Shown here one piece after another: positions 54,836-64,000 of a stretch of DNA of 64,000 nt. The position numbers were made by a program, and so were the translations under genes. Under the pieces are notes generated by a model that searched no databases, was not told the DNA's origin, and worked only from the letters and a program-made list of their open reading frames with translations. The first letter of the stretch is position 1. Each line of letters opens with the position of its first letter. Location of the stretch: the NCBI GenBank assembly GCA_022414725.1, contig CM039462.1:176607810-176671809 (forward strand), read 5' to 3'. The DNA is from Microglena sp. YARC (lineage: Eukaryota > Chlorophyta > Chlorophyceae > Chlamydomonadales > Chlamydomonadaceae).

Positions 54836-56792
54836 GCAATCACTCTGCAGGCCTTGGTTGCCGCAGCCGGATGAGATGGCCACCTGTCAGCTGAGCCTGT
54901 CAGAGCAGCTGAGGCTAGCCCACAGAAACAGGGAGGTGGCTGACAGGCTGGGCAAGTGAGAAGCTGACCTGGAGTCTCGCCTGGACTCGCATGGCCTGCC
55001 TGCTGAGCTGTTGGCTGATGTAAAAGAGCACTACAGTCGTGAGGCTCAGCGGGGATAGGTGGTGATTCTGACTCTCGCAGAACACAGCATCTTGCTTGAC
55101 CAGCTTGATGTGAGCAAGGCACAGGCTTGGACAGTGATGGTGTGAATCGACTGGTGAGCGAGAACTGCATCGCGTGTTAGAGAACTGATCAACAGGAGGA
55201 GCTTGCCACCTTGCGTGACAGCCTGGCGCGGCCGAGGCAAAGCAGGAGGAGCTGGCACCTTGCGCAACAGCTGGCGGCAGCTGAGGCCAAAGCAGAGGAG
55301 CTGGCGGCCGAGGTGGATGACCCTAACCCAAACACATCCTCTTTACATGACAGCTTGTTCGTGTTAGAGCAGAGCGGAGGCTTGGAACTCGCTTGTCGAG
55401 CTGACTGTCAGTGAGGAGCTGCATGGTGTGTTGGAAAAGACTCAACGGGAGGAGCTGGCCACGGCGTGACAGCCTGGCGAGGCCCCCCCCCGAGGCAAAG
55501 CAGGAGGAGCTGGCCACTTGCGTGACAGCCTGCAGAGCAAGGCAAAGCAGGAGGAGCTGGCCACCTTGCGTGACAGCCTGGCAGAGGCCGAGGCAAAGCA
55601 GGAGGAGCTGGCCACCGTGCGTGACAGCCTGGCAGAGGCCGAGGCAAAGCAGGAGGAGCTGGCCACCCTGCGTGACAGCTAGCAGAGCTGAGGCAAAGCA
55701 GGAGAGTTGGCACCTTCGCGACAGCTTGGCAGAGGCTGAGCAAAAAGCAGGAGGAGCTGGTCACCTTGCGTGACAGCCTGGCAGAGGCTGAGGCAGAGGT
55801 GGCGAAGTTGATGGATGAGCTGGAGAGAGAGGCAGACGAAGCGACGAGGATGAAAGACAAGATATGCGAGCTTGAGAAGGAGCATGAAGAAGTGATCAAG
55901 CATGTTGGGGCTATGATTGCTGAGAATGAGGTCAGGGAGGAAGGCAGGGCATCCGCGAGTGCTGCCGATAGAAAGCGCTTGGTTGCACTGGAGGGGAGAG
56001 CTCAAGCACTGACGCAAGCTATCTTGAAAGGAGGAGGAGGTGAGGCAGTTGACCCAAACTGATGCAGAGCGAGATGAGGAGCTCAAGCAGCTGACTCAAG
56101 CCATATCTGAGAGGGAGCAGGCAGTGAGGCAGTTGACCCAAGCTGAGACAAAGCGAGAGGGAGAGATCAAGCAACTGACTCAAGCCATCTCTGACAGGGA
56201 TGAGGAGGTGGGGCGGCTGAACCAAGCTAATACAGAGCAAGATGGAGAGCTCAAGCAGCTGATCCAAGCTGTCTCCGAGAATGATGGAGAGGTGGAGAGG
56301 CTCACCCTCGCCTTGCAAGAGGCCCGGGATAAGGCGCAGACTGCAACCAGCACCCTGGAAATGGTCCAGGCCCAGATCGACGCCCTGCAGGTCCAGAACC
56401 AGATGGTGACAGAGGAAATGGAGCAAAACGAAATGATGAGGTCACTTTTGCATGAGCTGCACCAGTCCGCGGAGTCCTGCGGGCTCCTGTCATGCCCTAG
56501 CGGACTGGGGGGGTCCCCCTCCCCAGCGGGCTTCCCCTCACCCACTGAGGGCTCCCCTCACCCACTGGAGGGGGGGAAGGATGTCGCATCGCCCTGCGCC
56601 ACCCCCCTACCCGGTGGCTGGAGGTCGGCATCTAGTGGCAGTGAGAGTGCCTCGTTTGGGGTTGGAGGCGGGGCTGAGTCAGAGCGGAGTGAGGGTTCCC
56701 CTTCCCCCCTAGGGGGGCCATGTGGCCTGCCACTTGACACTCTCAGGCAGCTGGGCACGAGCATTCTGCCCAAGATGTGCGCAGATGCAGAG
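54836..56792 (+). CDS. Coiled-coil protein, large repetitive exon (frame broken upstream of about 56.03 kb)
   Basis: From 55200 to 55790 a 51-bp unit encodes AEAEAKQEELATLRDSL repeats; several copies miss one or two bases, breaking the frame. 55790-56030 reads EVAKLMDELEREADEATRMK and ICELEKEHEEVIKHV. After a one-base shift near 56030, four 28-residue units (VRQLTQAETKREGEIKQLTQ type, exactly four heptads) run to about 56330, then STLEMVQAQIDALQVQNQMV, then a Gly/Ser/Pro-rich stretch, ending LPKMCADAE before donor gtaggc at 56793, phase 0. A long coiled coil suggests a structural or scaffolding role; no named family is recognised. The shifts are more likely sequencing errors than decay, because they cluster near the gap. 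Confidence 0.7.
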
Positions 56793-57360
56793 GTAGGCCA
56801 ATGTATGTTGATTTGTACGGCTTGACTTGTTCAGTTTTGCCAAGGTTGAAGATGCAGAGGTAGGCAGATGTATGCCGTTGCGCAGCTTGATTTGCACGGC
56901 TTGTTCAGTCATGCCAAGATGTGCACAGATGCAGAGGTAGGCAGGTGTATGTTGATTTGTACGGCTTTATTTGCACGGCTTGACTTGCCGTTGCGCAGCT
57001 TGATTTGCACGGCTTGTTCAGTCATGCCAAGTTGATTTACACGGCTTGATTTGCAGCTTGATTTGCTGCTTGATTTACACGGCTTGATTTGCAGTTTGAT
57101 TTGCACGGCTTGATTTGCAGTTTGATTTGCACGGCTTGATTTGCAGTTTGATTTGCACGGCTTGTTCAGTCATGCCAAGTCTGACTAGTCAGATGCAGAG
57201 GCAGGCAGATGTATGTTGTTGCGCAGCTTTATTTGCACGGCTTGTCTGGTTGCTGCACATCACATCACCTCGTCTCGCATCACATGGTATGGATGTATGC
57301 CGTTGCTCGATTTGCACGGCTTGGCTTGTTCTGTCATGTCAAGTTTGACTTGTCAGATGT
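56793..57360. repeat. Donor-derived minisatellite in the coiled-coil gene intron (left part)
   Basis: The exon end and donor (aagatgtgcgcagatgcagag|gtaggc in pieces: aagatgtgcgc, agatgcagaggtaggc) recur near 56850, 56920 and 57190 with gatttgcacggcttg and ttgttcagtcatgccaag filler. The array is cut by the LINE at 57361 and resumes at 59760. Confidence 0.88.
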
Positions 57361-57637
57361 ATTACATTACATTACATTACATGTTAAAGTCTACTTGACA
57401 CCGCGAGGGTGTATGAGACTCTGTGCTTTAAACAAAAAGAAAAAGCACCCACAAAGCAAAAAACCCATTACATCAGGGGTGTGTCGAGGACAAACAAACC
57501 AAACTCCCAACCACCGTTTTGGTGGCGTAGGTATTAAACCCCTTAGAGCCGGACCCAGATCTCAACCACTTACAGTGGCGGAGGTAAGAAGCTAACAAAT
57601 GAGAAGTCACAAGAAGAAGAAAAAAAGGGATGATAAA

Positions 57638-58849
57638 TTACGGTGCCACTAAGCAGTCCAGGGCTTCCTGTCTTGCTCTTCTACAAGTAGAAATATAGTC
57701 GGCTAGGTTGCTCCAAAAAGACTTAGTGCCATTTCCATTCATAAAGGTTCTGAATGTGAAATCGCAGAATTCCACATTCCATACGGTTAAGTTGGTATCC
57801 TCATGGACATGCCTATAAATATCTGTAAACAGCTTCTGGTAGCGGAGGCGAATATCATTATAAAAAGGGCACTCAAACATATGCATTTCATCCTCAGGTT
57901 TTTGGAACCCACACATTTGACAGTGTCTCATTGAGCGAGGGATGTGTGCTCTATCCACCACCCTCATTCTTTCTGTGTTCAGGCCAATGGGAAACCCATT
58001 CTAAACTGTGCTATAGAACGAATCTGATCCTGCTTATGTAAGGCGGATGTAAAGGGAATCAAGCCATTCTCATCATTGCTGTTGCTGCGAACCATTTTTG
58101 GTATCGGAGGCGTTTAAAGCCAACCCTTCTCTCATCAGGGATGTCTCTAACTGCATTGGTGTCACTTGGGTACTTAAACCTCCATGACTCAAAAAACTTC
58201 AGACATGATACCTTCGACATCGACAGCCTCCAAAATGTTGATGTTTTTACTGATCCTAGCTTGTGGAGAGCACAACGCAAGTCATGAACCCAGCCAGTGT
58301 TGGAGTCAAAAGATTCCTCAAAGCCATTCTAATGAGATCCTCAGGTTCTTTATGTATGGTCTTGTTCCAGAAGCGCAAAGCTTGTTTAAGCCAAGCAAAA
58401 CACAACGGGTTCTACCCAGCTCTTCCATGATAATATTAGATGTAGTAGATTGGCAAACACCCAACATTTGTTTAAGTATACCTCTATGCCATTTCTCACA
58501 AGCATGGTCATTTGAGATAAGTGTGTTGTTCAGAATAGAAGGAGCCCACACCTCACAGCCAAAATTCAGGATAGGTTGTACAAGAGAATCAAACAGGTGG
58601 GTGAGAATATCAATATTGTATATCTCCATAGTATGGCATCGCCTACGGAGCATGTGGTGTGCCTTTTGGGCCTTAGTGAGCATCCTAGAAAAAGCAGCTT
58701 TTGCACAATTGCTTGAGTCACCATCCACAAAGAGGGATCCCAAGTAGATAAAAGATAACTTTGTAGAAAGTTGTGCTCCATCATAGACAAATTTGTAATC
58801 AGGATCCATGCGGGCCTCATCACAGAATTGCTTGTTGAAAACGACAATC
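57638..58849 (-). pseudogene. LINE ORF2 C-terminal region, frameshifted
   Basis: Three pieces in different frames: 58848-58318 (LSFIYLGSLFVDGDSSNCAK, PILNFGCEVWAP), 58316-58059 (SWRFKYPSDTNAV), and 57967-57638 with a zinc motif HCQMCGFQKPEDEMHMFECP typical of LINE ORF2 ends, stop at 57638. At least two more frame breaks near 58318 and 58060 confirm a dead copy. Confidence 0.82.
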
Positions 58850-59757
58850 TCAGTTTTTCTTTATATTCACAGCCATCTTAGTAGCCTCACAGAAATCTCT
58901 CAGACAGTCAAGCATCGCTTGCATATCTGCCGGGGATTCTGCCATTATAGCTAGGTCATCAGCATAAAGTAACAGTTGCAGAATCTTTCCCCTAAGCTCA
59001 GCCCCTACATTTGGGAGCTTGGATTGGAGGAACGATTCAATTCTATCAATGAACAGACCGAATAGGAGTGGGGATAGGGGGTCTCCTTGTTTAACTCCTA
59101 CAAGGGATGGAAAGGAGGATCCAATGTCCCCATGTAGGCGAACTTGGAAAACAACATGAATATACATGGACTTCAGAATACTGAGATAGGGGTCCTTGAC
59201 TCCTAGCCTTGCTAAGCAATCCCATAGCAAGTCTCTGTTGACCCAATCATAAGCCTTCTTGAAATCAACAAAAGCCACAAAGAGTGGTTTTTTCTTTTCT
59301 CTATATTTATCTACAATATGGTTAAGAATGAATGATGCATCTGCAGTACCCCTACCACTTCTAAATCCATATTGGCCAGCGGCTCTGAGGTTGAATTCTT
59401 CTGACCAATCATCTAGTCTACGTAGCATGCAAAGGGAGAAGATCTTTCCTATGGAGTTGCTCACCGCAAGACCTCGATAGTTGTCCTTGTCATACACACT
59501 GCCTTTGGATTTGGGTACGGGTACCAAGGCAGCTGCAGCCCATTGGCTAGGGTAAGAAGTCTTCCAGATGAGATTAAACAGGTTAGTCATAGCTTGTACA
59601 AATCGGGAGTTGGCTTCATGGGAAGCAAATCTGTACCATTCTGCAGGGATACCATCTACCCCGGGGGAGGAGTTTTTCCGTAGGGATTGGAGAACAGAAA
59701 ACACGTCCTTGGTGGTAAAGTCTTGACATAACCATGTTGGTGCGGCCTCTATCTGAG
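58850..59757 (-). pseudogene. LINE reverse transcriptase (N-truncated)
   Basis: The frame is open from the truncation point to a stop at 58850. Motifs in order: NSSPGVDGIPAEWY, LVPVPKSKGS, DNYRGLAVSNSIGKIFS, GQYGFRSGRGTADA, FVAFVDFKKAYDWVNRDLL, VGVKQGDPLSPLLFGLFID and LLLYADDLAIMAES. The catalytic Asp of FVDFKKAYD and the two of YADD are intact. The endonuclease is absent. A one-base expansion of an A-run at about 58854-58858 ends the frame before the thumb region. Most similar in layout to L1/Jockey-type LINEs; clade not determined. Confidence 0.88.
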
Positions 59758-59759
59758 TA

Positions 59760-60400
59760 TGTATGTCATTGCGCAGCTTGATTTGTACGGCTTGACTTGC
59801 CGTTGCACATCACATCACCTCTTCTCGCATCACATGGTATGGATGTACGCCGTTGCTTGATTTGCACCGCTTGGCTTGTTGAGCCATGTCAAGTTTGACT
59901 TGTCAGATGCAGAGGTCTGCAGATGTATGCCGTTGCGCAGCTTGACTTGCGGTTGCTTGATTTGCACGGCTTGTTCAGTCATGCCAAGATGTGCGCAGAT
60001 GCAGAGGTAGGCAGATGCATGTTGATTTGCACGGCTTGGCTTGTTCAGTCATGCCAAGTTTGACTTGTCAGATGCAGAGGTAGGCAGATATATGTCGTTG
60101 CACGGCTTGGCTTGTTCAGTCGTGCCAAGTTTGACTTGTCAAATGCAGAGATAGGCAGATATATGTTGTTGCACGGCTTGGCTTGTTCAGTCATGCCAAG
60201 TTTGACTTGTCAGATGCAGAGGTAGGCAGATATATGTCGTTGCACGGCTTGGCTTGTTCAGTCATGCCAAGTTTGACTTGTCAGATGCAGAGGTAGGCAG
60301 ATATATGTCGTTGCACGGCTTGACTTGCACGAATTGACTAATATAGATTGACTTGCACAGATTGATTTGTACTCGTCAGATATGCGAAGCTGCAAGAGGT
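59760..60400. repeat. Donor-derived minisatellite (right part)
   Basis: It continues the 56793-57360 array: units of about 76 bp with cagatgcagaggtaggcaga, tatatgtcgttgcacggctt and ggcttgttcagtcatgcca. The homogeneous copies at 60040-60330 suggest recent expansion. Confidence 0.9.
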
Positions 60401-60419
60401 GCTGTGATGATGATATTGT

Positions 60420-61400
60420 ATAACACCACTTCTGCTCACATCACTTCTTGTCACACCACATCACCTCACTTCTTCTCACCTCACATCACCTCACCTCTTC
60501 TCACACCACATCACCTCACTTCTTCTCACCTCACCTCACCTCACCTCTTCTCACCTCACAGCACCTCTTCTAACCTCACCTCTTCTCACCTCACCTCTTC
60601 TCACCTCACCTCTTCTCACACCACATCACCTCACTTCTTCTCACCTCACATCACCTCACCTCTTCTCACACCACATCACCTCACTTCTTCTCACCTCACA
60701 TCACCTCACCTCTTCTCACACCACATCACCTCACTTCTTCTCATCTCACATCACCTCACCTCCTGTCACACCACATCACCTCACTTCTTCTCACCTCACA
60801 TCACCTCACCTCTTCTCACACCACATCACCTCACTTCTTCTCACCTCACATCACCTCACCTCTTCTCACACCACATCACCTCACTTCTTCTCACACCACA
60901 TCACCTCACCTCTTCTCACACCACATCACCTCACTTCTTCTCACACCACATCACCTCACCTCCTGTCACACCACATCACCTCACTTCTTCTCACCTCACA
61001 TCACCTCACCTCTTCTCACACCACATCACCTCACTTCTTCTCACACCACATCACCTCACTTCTTCTCACCTCACATCACCTCACCTCCTGTCACACCACA
61101 TCACCTCACTTCTTCTCACCTCACATCACCTCACCTCCTGTCACACCACATCACCTCACTTCTTCTCACCTCACATCACCTCACCTCTTCTCACACCACA
61201 TCACCTCACTTCTTCTCACCTCACATCACCTCACCTCTTCTCACACCACATCACCGCACTTCTTCTCACACCACATCACCTCACCTCTTCTCACACCACA
61301 TCACCTCACCTCTTCTCACACCACATCACCTCACCTCTTCTCACACCACATCACCTCACCTCTTCTCACACCACATCACCTCATTCAAGCTCGCATTCAA
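60420..61400. repeat. 60-bp tcacctcac satellite, about 16 copies
   Basis: The unit is tcttctcacaccacatcacc, tcacttcttctcacctcaca, tcacctcacc. The 357-codon plus frame across it (Ser/His/Thr repeats) is a product of the 60-bp period. Confidence 0.95.
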
Positions 61401-62007
61401 CACTCCCCACTCTCCTCGGTCGCTGAGGTCGCACTATGCTGCCACAACGCTGAATTGAATAGCTCAGAGGTGCTATGATGATGATGATATTGTTTAACCT
61501 CACCCCTTCTCACCTCAAAATCCAGGTCAAGTGAGATTGGTCGTTGCTTGATTTGCAAGGCTTGACTACTACTCATCAGATATGCGAAGCTTCATAGAAT
61601 GACTATGATCATTATATTGTACAACCTCGCCCCACCTCACCCAAGCTCGCATCCAACACTCACTTCTTCTCCCCCCGCATCACCTCACCTCTTCTCACAC
61701 CACCTCACATCCTCCAAGCATGCATCCAACATTCACCTTGTCTCTCACCACCTCACCTCACCTATTCTCACACCACCTCACATCTCCCAAGCTCGCATCC
61801 AATACCCACTTCTTCTCACACCACCTCACATTTCCCAAGCTTGCATCCAACACTCACCACTCCCCACAGTCGCTGATGTCTCACTATGCTGCCACGAAGC
61901 TGCATTGAATGACGCAGAGGTGCTATGATGATGATGATATTGTATAACCTCACCCCTTCTCACCTCACCTCACCCAAGCTCGCATCCACACTCACCACCC
62001 ACCACAG
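61401..62007. repeat. Acceptor-derived copies in the coiled-coil gene intron
   Basis: Copies of the next exon's 5' end with its acceptor occur near 61405-61450 (cggtcgctgaggtcgcacta) and 61858-61915 (cacagtcgctgatgtctcac); the functional one starts at 62008. Between them are tcacctcac fragments and gatgatgatgatattgt blocks, also near 60405 and 61600. Confidence 0.85.
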
Positions 62008-62125
62008 TCCCTGAGGTCACACTATGCTGCCACGCTGGACGAGCTGCATGTGTTGAGGGAGAGAGTGACAGAGACCAGCCGCAGTGGGGTGGGCACTCCG
62101 CTCATGGGCGGCACTCCCGTAGCAG
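62008..62125 (+). CDS. Next exon of the coiled-coil gene
   Basis: 118 bp between acceptor accacag and donor gtgtgt, phase 0 in (matching 56792) and phase 1 out. It reads SLRSHYAATLDELHVLRERV then TETSRSGVGTPLMGGTPVA. The first half continues the coiled-coil character. Confidence 0.75.
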
Positions 62126-62460
62126 GTGTGTAGGGGTTTTAATTGGAGGGGAGGGGTGGGGTGTTTTGATTGGAGGGGAGGGTAGAGGGAGGGGTGTTTT
62201 GATTGGAGAAGAGGGGAGGGGTGTTTTTGATTGGAGGAGAGGGGTGGGGTGTTATGATTGGAGGAGAGGAGTGGGTCTGATGGGCACGAGCAGGCTACCC
62301 AAGATGTGCGTGGATGCTGTTTCGCACAGGTCGCTCTACGCTGGACGAGCTGCATGTGTTGAAGGAGAGAGTGGATGAGACCAGCTGCAGTGGGATGGCA
62401 TAGAATAGAATAGAAAGAACGCCGGTAGGCGTGGCTTAAGGTAGTGGAAACGTGGCAGGT
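62126..62460 (+). repeat. Intron: gattggaggagag repeats and a composite exon copy
   Basis: 62140-62275 is a ggtgttttgattggagg minisatellite. 62281-62400 carries, close together, a copy of the end of the large exon (gcacgagcaggctacccaag, atgtgcgtggatgc) and of the 62008 exon (gctggacgagctgcatgtgt, gagagagtgg), separated by about 15 bases ending gcacag. See findings. Confidence 0.7.
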
Positions 62461-62504
62461 GAGTGGGCTTAGGGTTAGTTTTTTATTTCTGGTTTCTGTA
62501 CACT

Positions 62505-62965
62505 AGATTGAATACCTACTTGGGCTACTCAAGCCTGACTTCAGGATTTTCCGTCGCCATCGCATGGCGCAGTGCGAGGCGAGGCGGAGCCCAGGGGTGG
62601 GGGGAAGCTACCCTCCAGTGAGCTAGCATCCACAAGCCAGATCTCCTATACCCTAAAACCTATATCCTAAACCCCTGAACCCGAGGAGGATCTGGCTCAC
62701 TGGAGGATAGCTTCCCCCCTTTGAGCCCAGGGGGTTCATGCGTCGTCATGCAACGATGGAATGGCGACACTAAGACAGCGACGTTGTAATGGCGACGCTG
62801 TGATGGCAACGTCGAGGGGGCAAGTTCTATGCAGCGTCGCCTGCGACGCTAAAAATTGGCGGAGAGTGATTGCGAGGGAGCGACAGGTGGCAACGGAAGC
62901 GAGTTAGTTACGAGACCGTTGGCTGACGTGTCGGGCTTCAATGCAGTCAGACAGATGGATGGATG
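62505..62965. repeat. Dispersed repeat with internal inverted repeat (relative at 44.96 kb)
   Basis: 62505-62600 matches 45110-44990 inverted (gggctactcaagcctgactt, gccatcgcatggcg). Within it ggaagctaccctccagtgag (from about 62602) and its complement ctcactggaggatagcttcc (from about 62697) form arms around a 75-bp centre with degenerate ccctaaa motifs. 62740-62850 has gcgacg-rich short repeats. Confidence 0.65.
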
Positions 62966-63049
62966 GACGAACAGACAAATGGGTAACACTGGGGGCTCCC
63001 GCCCCCAGAAGGGGGGGCTCCGCCAGAAACTGGTTTGGATTTCGATTTG

Positions 63050-63500
63050 ATGTGAGGGGTGGTTCTGATGGGCCGCACCTATTTTTTTGTTTCAAATCTG
63101 AATGTGGGTCTTCTAGCTTTATGGTTTTAGGCTTCCTCAGGGGGCAGCGTTTTTATAGCTTTTATATCTTTGTAGAGCCACTTAAGGCACACACAAAAAC
63201 TGGGCAGGAGAGTGGGCTTAGGGTCTGGATTGGATGGGAGGGGTGGCTCTGATGGGCCGCACCCATGCCATGGCAGGAGCATTTTTTTTTTCAAATCTGA
63301 AAGTGGTTTTTTCTAGCTTCTTGGTTCTAGGCTTCCTCCAGGGACAGCGTTTTATACTTTTTTGTAGCTTTGTAGTGCCATTTAGGGCACACAAAAAATG
63401 GGCAGGAAGGAGGGCCTAGGGTCCGGAGCGGATGTGAGGGGTGGTTCTGATGGGCGACACGATCCATGTCTCAAGCTAGAATTTGAATTGTTACATGTTT
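63050..63500. repeat. Three tandem copies of the dispersed repeat seen at 8.1 kb
   Basis: gtgaggggtggttctgatgg starts units near 63052, 63237 and 63434. The first two also hold tcaaatctgaa, ttctagcttt/ttctagcttc, cttcctc and gggcacacaaaaa blocks, as at 8110-8455. Confidence 0.8.
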
Positions 63501-63941
63501 TTAGGCGGAGCCCCCTCAACAGGTTACCCCGTTGTTTGTTTGTCCGACCGCCCCCCCGAGATGAAGCCTGACACATTGCAAACACTCTCCGCCAATTTTC
63601 CGCGTCGCTTGCGATGCTGCCTAGGGCTTGTTGTCGTTGCCTTGCAGCAGGCCGCGCACTTATTCCCAGTCCCTGCAGCCAGGCTGGGTGTGGTGGGAGG
63701 GCCTCCACCACCATTCCACCCCTCACCCACCGCCAACAACACCCCAGCACACCACCACTTCTACCACCACCACAGCACATTCCTACCCACCACCACTTCC
63801 AGCACCACCACCACCACAGCACACCACACCACCACCACCACCGCATTCCTACCCACTACTTCCACCACAGAACAACAATACCCTGCAATCACTCACACAC
63901 CGAATCAGGTGCGGGCACACACATCTTCTCAGTCTCCGCAG
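63501..63941. repeat. Intron: decayed acceptor copy and ccaccaccac tract
   Basis: ccagtccctgcagccaggct near 63668 mirrors the next exon's acceptor (cagtctccgcagccaagctg). 63705-63880 is a CCACCA/ACCACC-type array. A coding-like fragment is not supported. Confidence 0.65.
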
Positions 63942-64000
63942 CCAAGCTGAGTGAGGATGGCAAGCTAGCTGCAGTGGAGGCCCAGTCAGAGAGTCTCCAA
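63942..64000 (+). CDS. Third exon of the coiled-coil gene (cut by window edge)
   Basis: After acceptor tccgcag, the two bases cc complete the codon left by 62125 (phase 1), giving AKLSEDGKLAAVEAQSESLQ to the edge with no stop. The phase agreement across all three exons supports the gene model. Confidence 0.7.

Larger units (their letters stand above)
57361..59757 (-). mobile_element. 5'-truncated non-LTR retrotransposon inserted in the minisatellite
   Basis: RT and C-terminal parts read on the minus strand, followed by a 3' UTR and a (TGTAA)n-type tail at 57361-57385. Both flanks are the same intronic minisatellite. The 5' end begins abruptly inside RT at about 59757, as expected of truncated reverse transcription. 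A short duplication around atgta is possible (cagatgta before, gtatgta after). A 3'-end relative is at 38125-38297. Confidence 0.88.

Noticed and set aside
60353..61426. 357-codon Ser/His/Thr frame
   Set aside because: Translation of a 60-bp satellite; no codon-level constraint is visible.
62645..62690. Interstitial telomeric repeat (ccctaaa, cctaaaccc)
   Set aside because: Only two or three degenerate motifs between inverted arms; not enough for a telomere call.

Overview
The window is nuclear DNA of a eukaryote with long, repeat-filled introns, most likely a chlorophyte green alga. Evidence: GT-AG exons, an mTERF protein, non-LTR and Copia-like retroelements, hAT-type MITEs, tRNA-derived SINEs and (CA)n, (GT)n, poly-G and poly-C tracts. 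A Dunaliella-like genome would fit the intron style, but this is a guess from style, not a match. Almost all long open frames here are translations of tandem repeats whose unit is a multiple of three.

Layout. 1-5878 (minus): five exons of a thiamine-diphosphate enzyme of the acetolactate-synthase large-subunit type, phases all compatible, 3' end beyond the left edge. Its introns and 5' flank are packed with tandem copies of the adjoining exon-intron junctions. 5879-11500: minisatellites, two MITEs with 8-bp target duplications, SINE/LINE tails. 11.8-17.4 kb: an inverted pair of about 210-bp arms enclosing GT-rich and CA-rich arrays. 18.7-20.5 kb (minus): decayed LINE 3' half (RNase H, zinc knuckle, C-terminal domain). 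22.2-24.4 kb: 220-bp satellite. 26.2-28.3 kb (plus): an unassigned exon behind a microsatellite-like array, then a duplicated possible last exon. 29.5-36.7 kb: an older Copia-gag-like reading frame (plus) interrupted by a young 4.75-kb LTR retrotransposon (minus) with 250-bp LTRs and a CATAT duplication. 39.7-44.4 kb (minus): mTERF coding exon, an S1-like exon and a presequence-like exon. 49.0-52.65 kb: about 88-bp satellite running into a 1000-N gap. 53.65-64.0 kb (plus): a coiled-coil gene whose big intron holds donor- and acceptor-derived arrays and a 5'-truncated LINE.

Main observation: in at least two unrelated genes nearly every recognised intron contains tandem copies of its own donor or acceptor together with the neighbouring exon end. 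This points to introns growing by repeated duplication of splice junctions, later filled with simple repeats and transposons. Sequence quality falls near the gap (about 49-56 kb), where repeat units and coding frames carry many single-base indels.
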